From Candidatus Bathyarchaeota archaeon (lineage in GTDB: Archaea > Thermoproteota > Bathyarchaeia > TCS64): 18,294 nucleotides of DNA. Below are positions 13,790 through 18,294 of the stretch, piece after piece. The stretch spans positions 1-18,294 of the forward strand of contig JAEHCT010000004.1 of the NCBI GenBank assembly GCA_020697635.1, given 5' to 3'. A program made the translations under genes and the position numbers. Positions within the stretch are counted from its first letter, which is position 1. Every line of letters starts with the position of its first letter. The notes beneath the pieces are model-generated. The model saw only the letters and a list, made by a program, of their open reading frames with translations. It had not been told where the DNA came from and did not search any database.

Positions 13790-15034
13790 ATGAGTTCTGA
13801 GCGCCCCATCAGGCCGTTCATGGTCATCTTCGGCGGCCAGGCGTTCTCCCTCTTCGGCAGCAGGCTGGTCCAGTTCGCCCTCGTCTGGTGGATAACCGAG
13901 ACCACGGGGCTGGCGTCCACCCTAGCCTTCGCCAGCATAGTCGCCATGCTACCCCAGGTGCTGCTGGGGCCCTTCGCCGGCGCGTTGGTGGACAGGTGGG
14001 ACCGTAAGACGGTGATGATGGTCTCGGACTCCTTCATAGCCCTCGTGGTGGTGGTGCTTGCGTTCCTCTACGGCACCGGCGCCATACGGCTCTGGCACAT
14101 CTTCCTGGCCATGTTCACCCGGTCCCTGGGCGGCGCCTTCCAGTGGCCCGCCATGCAGGCCACGACGACCATGATGGTGGACAGGGAGAGCCTCAGCCGG
14201 GTCGCGGGGATGACCCAGAGTCTGCAGGGGCTGGCCGCCATCGTGGCGCCTCCGCTGGGGGCGTTCCTCATGCAGGTGATACCGATCCAGACCATACTGT
14301 TGATCGACGTGGCCACCGCGGTGCTCGCGGTGGGGCCTCTCTTCTTCATCAAGGTTCCTCAGCCCAGCCGCGAGCCGGCCGAGGCGCTGGGGCTTAAGAC
14401 CGTGCTGACGGACATGAGGGAGGGGGCCATGTTCGTGTGGAGGTGGAAGGGTCTCAGGATCATTATGGGGATGTCCATGCTCATCAACTTCCTCATGAAC
14501 CCCGCGTTCAGCCTCCTCCCCCTGGTGGTCACCAACCACTTCAACGGCGGCGCCGTGGAGCTGGGGTGGCTCCAGTCGGCCAACGGCGTTGGTATGATAG
14601 CAGGCGGCCTTCTGCTGGGGGCGTGGGGCGGCTTCAGTAAACGCGTCGTCACCGCCATGACTTCATTAGTAATTGGCGGCGTCTTCATAGTGATCTTCAG
14701 CTTCATGCCTCCTGAGCTGTTCCTGGTGGCCGTGGGCTGCGTCTTCGTGTTCGCCGTCTTCAACGCCATGGCCAACGGGACCTTCTTCTCTAGCTTGCAG
14801 GCGGCGATCCCGCCCGAGATGCAGGGACGGGTGTTCACCATCCTAATGAGCCTCAGCGGAGGCATGACGCCAATAGGCCTAGCGTTCGCTGGCCCGGTCT
14901 CTGACAGCCTCGGCCTGTTCATCTGGTTCAGGATCGGGGGGGTCGTGTTGGCGTTGATGGGCGCCGCGGCGTTCTTCATACCAGCGGTGATGAACCTAGA
15001 GGAAGGCCTTGAGCAGCCTCAGACCGAGGCCTGA
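13790..15034 (+). CDS. MFS transporter, macrolide-efflux-like
   Basis: This 414-aa twelve-helix transporter resembles the MFS_3 group (MefA/EntS-like), many members of which export drugs or siderophores by proton antiport. Typical pieces are FGGQAFSLFGSRLVQFALVWWITETTG at the N-terminus, motif A GALVDRWDRKTVM, the FQWPAMQATTTMMVDRESL helix 4-5 region, and AAIPPEMQGRVFTILMS near the C-terminus. The frame is open back to 13691, but the extra 33 residues do not look like the family and would bury the TATA box, so the ATG at 13790 is preferred. It is transcribed divergently from the aldo/keto reductase across a 122-bp spacer. The efflux direction is known for the family, not shown here. Confidence 0.88.
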   Translation: MSSERPIRPFMVIFGGQAFSLFGSRLVQFALVWWITETTGLASTLAFASIVAMLPQVLLGPFAGALVDRWDRKTVMMVSDSFIALVVVVLAFLYGTGAIRLWHIFLAMFTRSLGGAFQWPAMQATTTMMVDRESLSRVAGMTQSLQGLAAIVAPPLGAFLMQVIPIQTILLIDVATAVLAVGPLFFIKVPQPSREPAEALGLKTVLTDMREGAMFVWRWKGLRIIMGMSMLINFLMNPAFSLLPLVVTNHFNGGAVELGWLQSANGVGMIAGGLLLGAWGGFSKRVVTAMTSLVIGGVFIVIFSFMPPELFLVAVGCVFVFAVFNAMANGTFFSSLQAAIPPEMQGRVFTILMSLSGGMTPIGLAFAGPVSDSLGLFIWFRIGGVVLALMGAAAFFIPAVMNLEEGLEQPQTEA

Positions 15035-15040
15035 CTTTTT
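15035..15040 (+). terminator. Poly-T terminator candidate after the fourth MFS gene
   Basis: A run of five T (15036-15040) follows the stop codon directly. It is followed by the inverted repeat at 15042-15063, which may help stop transcription. Confidence 0.35.
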
Positions 15041-15041
15041 A

Positions 15042-15063
15042 CTGGTAACGCAATTAATACCAG
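15042..15063. repeat. Inverted repeat CTGGTA / TACCAG
   Basis: Two 6-base arms (15042-15047 and 15058-15063) are separated by 10 bases. It may be a weak hairpin after the MFS gene or an operator half-site pair. Arms this short can arise by chance. Confidence 0.4.
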
Positions 15064-15077
15064 ACAAGGTATACGCA

Positions 15078-15087
15078 TTCACGTGAA
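15078..15087. promoter_or_regulatory. Perfect 10-bp palindrome, possible operator
   Basis: TTCACGTGAA is a perfect palindrome in the middle of the 102-bp spacer and about 50 bases before the GTG at 15137. A dimeric regulator could bind it, but no regulator gene is present in the window. Confidence 0.35.
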
Positions 15088-15098
15088 CTCTGAAGAAT

Positions 15099-15117
15099 GG
15101 GTAAAACAATAATACCC
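15099..15117. promoter_or_regulatory. Inverted repeat GGGTA / TACCC over the putative TATA region
   Basis: GGGTA (15099-15103) and TACCC (15113-15117) flank AAACAATAA. The A/T core ACAATAATA is centred about 27 bases before the GTG at 15137 and may be the TATA box, so a protein bound here would block transcription of the membrane protein gene. Confidence 0.4.
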
Positions 15118-15136
15118 GCTATGTCAACCTTTTTAC

Positions 15137-15754
15137 GTGGACAGGCTCAAGTTGGGCAAGCTCGTGAGCGCACTCGCTCTGGTGTTGCTGTCTGCCTACG
15201 CAGGCATGTTCATCCTCGACCCGCATAACATCTTGGTCTTCTTCTACCTCAAGGCCTTGGCCCTAGGCGTCGTACCGGGGCTAATCTGCTTCAGCTGGCT
15301 CATCTTCTGGAGGGACGGCGAAGACCCTTTCCTGTTCCTGTGTCGCTGGAACATCGGCACCCAGATTCTTTTCCTCGCCCTGAACCTGGTCAGGGTCCAG
15401 GCTGGCTCGTGGGGCGTCTTCGGGTGGCTCTACATGATCCTGTCGGCGGTCATCGTCGGCATCTACCTCTCTAACCTTCATTTCTCCAGGTGGGGCTTCT
15501 GGGTGACCGGGGTGCTCATACTGCTGAACGTGGTCTTCGCCTTCGGGCTGGCTATGACGACCTTCGAGTACGTACACCCCTGGTTCGCTAGGGAGGGGGT
15601 TGCCAGGCTGGCCGCGCTGAGGGACTTTGTCACAGAGCTGAGCGTCATGGGTGCCCTCTTCACCTCCAGCAGCCAGCTCTACTGGCACGAGATACTGAAG
15701 AAGATACGGGAGGAGGCCCTCGTCGAGTTGATATTCGACTCCTTGGAAGACTAG
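15137..15754 (+). CDS. Membrane protein of unknown function
   Basis: I do not recognise this 205-aa protein. It has five or six membrane helices (about residues 8-27, 38-58, 72-87, 94-113, 118-140 and possibly 160-178) and a charged cytosolic-looking tail (HEILKKIREEALVELIFDSLED). A conserved-looking polar loop, WRDGEDPFLF (58-67), lies after helix 2, and HPWFAREG (147-154) after helix 5. No enzyme or transporter motif is apparent. The start is GTG, about 27 bases after an A/T-rich core, suggesting a leaderless mRNA. The stop codon TAG shares the palindrome CTAG with the stop of the convergent serine hydrolase gene. The spacer upstream carries several inverted repeats and could be regulated. 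Confidence 0.72.
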   Translation: MDRLKLGKLVSALALVLLSAYAGMFILDPHNILVFFYLKALALGVVPGLICFSWLIFWRDGEDPFLFLCRWNIGTQILFLALNLVRVQAGSWGVFGWLYMILSAVIVGIYLSNLHFSRWGFWVTGVLILLNVVFAFGLAMTTFEYVHPWFAREGVARLAALRDFVTELSVMGALFTSSSQLYWHEILKKIREEALVELIFDSLED

Positions 15755-17310
15755 CCTGCCGCTGGGATGATGAACCGCTCGGGGAGCTGTATGCTGTAGT
15801 CGAAGGTCTCCGGGGTGCTGCTCGTGAACACAGCCACGACGTCGTGGTCGGGGATGACGAAGATGAACTGCCCCTTGTAGCCCAGGGCCAGGTAGTAGCC
15901 GTCGTCGTCCACCCACCACTGGTAGCCGTAACCGTCGCGGAGATTGGCGTCGATCCTGTGCCTGGTGGCCTCCTGCACCCACTCCCGGGGCACTACCTGC
16001 GTCCCATCCCACGTGCCCTCGTTCAGGAACAGGTACCCTATCTTCGCCATGCTGCGGGGAGTCAGGTAGAGCGAGCTGTAGCCCCAGTTGCGGCCCCTGT
16101 TGTCGGCGGTCCACCTGTAGTCGGTGATGCCCAGACTGCCGAAGAGATGCTCCTCGGCGTACTCGGCGGCGCTCACCCCAGCCTTCTCAGTTATGAGGCA
16201 CGATAGGAGGTGGCTGACGCCGTTGGTGTACTCGAACCTGCTGCCCGGCTCGAACGCCATGGGCAGGTCAAGGACGTACTGCACGGCGTCGTCTGCGTCA
16301 TGCATCTCGTCGAGCCTCTCCCACTCGTAGAGCCAGCTGTCCCTAGCGTCGAAGCCGGCGCTCATCATCAGTATGTCCTGGAGGGTTATGCCCCGCTTCC
16401 ACTCGTCCAGGTTCTCTGGCTGGATGTCTGTAAACAGGTAGAGCAGGAGGGCGTCCGTCCCCTCGATGATGCCCTCGTCAATGGCGATGCCTATCAGAGT
16501 CGACACGACGCTCTTGGTGCAGCTGTACGTGATGTGGAGCTCGTCCTCCTCGTAGGAGCCGAAGTACTCGTCAAGCACCACATAGCCGCCCTTGACGACC
16601 ATGGCGCTGTCCACCCCCAGGCCGCTGCGCCTGATGTCCTCCACCATGGCGTCGAGGGTGTCGGCGTCCATCCCCACCTCGCTCGGGTGAGCGTACCTCC
16701 AGCCGTCCGTAGGCCAGTACGACTCCAGCCTCCTCGGCTTCGCAGGAGGCTCGGTCTCGAGGCTCCTCAGCATCACCTTCATCTGGGTCACGAGCCAGGC
16801 CTCGTCTTCCCCGACTCTAGCGTTGTAGAGGACGAACATTCTTCCCTCTGGGCTGACCCAGCCCACCATCAGGCCGGGGACAGCGAGGCCGCCTCCTCTG
16901 AGGGCGAACCTTCTCATGAGAACCTGTTTACCCCCGAGCTTCACGTACTCGCCCTCGTCGACGCCTGTCACGTCGCTGTTTTTCCTCGCCTCCTCTAATA
17001 TCTGGTCGGTGAACTCCTCAAGCCCGCTCGCCTGCCCTGCACCCCAGACGACTCCGACGATGTTAGCCGACTCACCCTGAGACTCGGCCTGGACGTCTCC
17101 AAACCAGTACGAAGGCATCTTGAAGTAGACTACGGCTTCACTCAACGCGCAGTCATCTGGGTAAAAGAAGCTGAACCCGTACTTGTTGAACTCGGTGTAC
17201 CCCGGCAGGGGTTCACCTTCATGCTGCCAAAGATTATAGCCAGTCACAACAATCACCACGAAAAGTATCACGATGGTGTCCCGGTGCCTAGAAAGGTGTA
17301 CGGCCGTCAT
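15751..17310 (-). CDS. Membrane-anchored serine hydrolase, class C beta-lactamase family
   Basis: This 519-aa protein has an uncleaved-looking N-terminal helix (residues 12-24, TIVILFVVIVVTG), then a domain of about 150 residues (40-185, starting YGFSFFYPDD) of the kind called PsbP-like, and then a class C beta-lactamase/esterase domain from about 205. The catalytic SxxK is S263-K266 (TYSCTKS) and the YxN is Y361-N363 (EYTNG). The third motif, usually HxG or KTG, reads YKG at 478-480 (LGYKGQFIF), as in many esterase- or peptidase-like relatives. The catalytic domain should face the outside of the cell. Archaea lack peptidoglycan, so the likely substrate is an ester, D-amino acid peptide or cell-envelope component. 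The gene follows the membrane acyltransferase gene by 9 bp on the same strand, so they form an operon. Confidence 0.9.
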   Translation of the reverse strand: MTAVHLSRHRDTIVILFVVIVVTGYNLWQHEGEPLPGYTEFNKYGFSFFYPDDCALSEAVVYFKMPSYWFGDVQAESQGESANIVGVVWGAGQASGLEEFTDQILEEARKNSDVTGVDEGEYVKLGGKQVLMRRFALRGGGLAVPGLMVGWVSPEGRMFVLYNARVGEDEAWLVTQMKVMLRSLETEPPAKPRRLESYWPTDGWRYAHPSEVGMDADTLDAMVEDIRRSGLGVDSAMVVKGGYVVLDEYFGSYEEDELHITYSCTKSVVSTLIGIAIDEGIIEGTDALLLYLFTDIQPENLDEWKRGITLQDILMMSAGFDARDSWLYEWERLDEMHDADDAVQYVLDLPMAFEPGSRFEYTNGVSHLLSCLITEKAGVSAAEYAEEHLFGSLGITDYRWTADNRGRNWGYSSLYLTPRSMAKIGYLFLNEGTWDGTQVVPREWVQEATRHRIDANLRDGYGYQWWVDDDGYYLALGYKGQFIFVIPDHDVVAVFTSSTPETFDYSIQLPERFIIPAAG

Positions 17311-17319
17311 CTCTCATCC

Positions 17320-18294
17320 CTATATGTACTGGAGTATGGGCTTAGGGTACTTCCTCTTCAGCCTCTCGTACCTGATGCACAGCTGCCAAAGCACCAAGAG
17401 CCCCACAGCCCAGAAAACCAGGGACCCCGGGAGGGACCGATAGAAAGGTGGCTCGTATCTCCTCGGCGCGTAGTCGGGCCACTGCATTCTGTAGAGCCAC
17501 AGGTGGGTCACGTAGAAGAACAGGGGGTTCCTGCCGAAGGTGAGCAGCACGCCGGATAGCCCGCCCTTGAACCACGGCCTCTCCTGGATGTGGAGGCCCA
17601 GCGCCATGAAGAGGAGCATCATCCCCAGGGTCCAGAGGAGGAACGCGACGCTGGGCGGGTACTTGCTCACGTAGAGCCAGTCTATGAGCGTGTTGCCCAT
17701 CCGGAGGAGCAGGTTGCCGAAGCCGTTGAGCCAACGCACCACGAAGAAGAGCATGATGGAGGCGGCGCCCCCGACGGCGAAAGGCATCTTCAGCCTTTTC
17801 ACCTGCTCCATGTCCTTGCCGTAGAGGTAGCTGCCGAGGCTCCACCCTAAGCCCATGACGCCGATCCAGGGTATTATGGGGTATAACCCATAGTATGGCC
17901 ACCTGTCGTAGTTGGGCTCATGTAGTATTACGCGGAGGTACCACCCCCAGTTGGGCTCCGCAGGTATGAAGCTCAGGTCCAGGAACTGGTGGTTCAGCAC
18001 GAGGAGGAGGCTCAGCGCCAGTATAGCCTTCCACGGTAGCTTCCGGGCGACGCTGAAGACGATGAGGCAGACGCCTATGCACGCTATGACGCCGAAGTAC
18101 GTCCAAGGCATGCTGAACGCGGGCGATACGAAGAAGGCCTCAAGGAAGAGGAGCACAAGCCCCCGCTTGATGAAGTGGAGTGAGATGGCCTTCTCGCTCT
18201 CCCCCCTCTCAAGTCTCTTGGCCGCCGAGATGGCGAGCACAGTGCCCGCCAAGAAGATGAAGGTGGGCGCGCAGAAGTGGCTCACGAACCTCTC
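17320..18294 (-). CDS. DUF1624/HGSNAT-like membrane acyltransferase, 5' end outside the window
   Basis: This partial protein of at least 324 aa continues past the window end, where three more in-frame codons (E-R-F) precede VSHFCAPTFIFLAGT. That HFCAPTFIFLAG block is characteristic of the DUF1624 / heparan-alpha-glucosaminide N-acetyltransferase-like family, integral membrane enzymes thought to carry acyl groups across the membrane to sugar-like acceptors. Also visible are PWTYFGVIACIGVCLIV, IPWIGVMGLGWSLGSYLYG and the late FGRNPLFFYVTHLWLYR helix, which recurs in related acyltransferases. About nine hydrophobic spans remain in the window. The C-terminus is basic (RYERLKRKYPKPILQYI). The gene lies 9 bp before the serine hydrolase, giving a likely acylation/deacylation pair; that link is inference. 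No start codon is visible. Confidence 0.82.
   Translation of the reverse strand, partial: ERFVSHFCAPTFIFLAGTVLAISAAKRLERGESEKAISLHFIKRGLVLLFLEAFFVSPAFSMPWTYFGVIACIGVCLIVFSVARKLPWKAILALSLLLVLNHQFLDLSFIPAEPNWGWYLRVILHEPNYDRWPYYGLYPIIPWIGVMGLGWSLGSYLYGKDMEQVKRLKMPFAVGGAASIMLFFVVRWLNGFGNLLLRMGNTLIDWLYVSKYPPSVAFLLWTLGMMLLFMALGLHIQERPWFKGGLSGVLLTFGRNPLFFYVTHLWLYRMQWPDYAPRRYEPPFYRSLPGSLVFWAVGLLVLWQLCIRYERLKRKYPKPILQYI

Noticed and set aside
15281..16998. Long frames of 277 aa (minus, 15281-16114) and 262 aa (plus, 16210-16998)
   Set aside because: Both lie across or opposite genes with clear family motifs or membrane helices and have no conserved features of their own.
4886..17310. An antibiotic-resistance island (two beta-lactamase-fold enzymes plus efflux pumps)
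   Set aside because: The two hydrolases are from different classes, far apart and under separate promoters, and the class A-like one lacks an export signal and ExxLN. No mobile element or compositional break is visible. The idea is kept only as a weak possibility.
1..18294. tRNA or rRNA genes, CRISPR arrays, insertion sequences, toxin-antitoxin or defence operons
   Set aside because: I found no regularly spaced repeats, no transposase, nuclease or helicase-like proteins, and no RNA gene signatures on reading both strands; short structured RNAs could still be missed without a covariance search.

Overview
The window looks like a piece of an archaeal chromosome. It is GC-rich, with heavy use of AGG (Arg) and ATA (Ile) codons and many GTG and TTG starts. 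Several genes have a TATA-like box centred about 25 bases before the start codon, as expected for leaderless archaeal transcripts, while a few starts have a GGTGA/GTGAT-type ribosome binding site. A TACK-type lineage such as Bathyarchaeia would fit, but there is no rRNA or marker gene here to prove it. Sixteen protein genes fill nearly all the DNA. No gap without a gene exceeds about 155 bp. I saw no tRNA, rRNA, insertion sequence, CRISPR array or phage gene.

Layout. (1) 127-4732, plus strand: a large M14-type zinc carboxypeptidase with a C-terminal glutamine-amidotransferase-like fold, a PHP-domain metal-dependent hydrolase, and a polytopic membrane protein of unknown role. (2) 4886-6033, minus strand: a cytosolic class A beta-lactamase-fold serine hydrolase and a 71-aa membrane protein. 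(3) 6153-9267, plus strand: a small Cys-rich TIGR04076-like protein and two tandem paralogous MFS transporters. (4) 9349-11621, plus strand: a D-2-hydroxyacid dehydrogenase, a polyprenol (dolichol/phytol) kinase-like membrane protein, and a thymidylate-kinase-like P-loop kinase that overlaps it by one base. (5) 11608-13667, minus strand: a third MFS transporter and an aldo/keto reductase. (6) 13790-15754, plus strand: a fourth, macrolide-efflux-like MFS transporter and a membrane protein of unknown role. (7) 15751-18294, minus strand: a membrane-anchored class C beta-lactamase-fold hydrolase behind a DUF1624/HGSNAT-like membrane acyltransferase that runs off the window.

How the genes may work together. 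The region is rich in transporters (four MFS in about 8.5 kb) and in hydrolases for peptide- or amide-like substrates (M14, two unrelated SxxK enzymes, PHP). Redox enzymes (hydroxyacid dehydrogenase, aldo/keto reductase) sit between them. This suggests uptake, efflux and breakdown of small organic molecules, but it is a loose metabolic neighbourhood and not a demonstrated system. The two tightest functional pairs are the polyprenol kinase with the TMPK-like kinase, and the membrane acyltransferase with the extracytoplasmic serine hydrolase. I see no clear defence system or other convincing new multi-gene machine.
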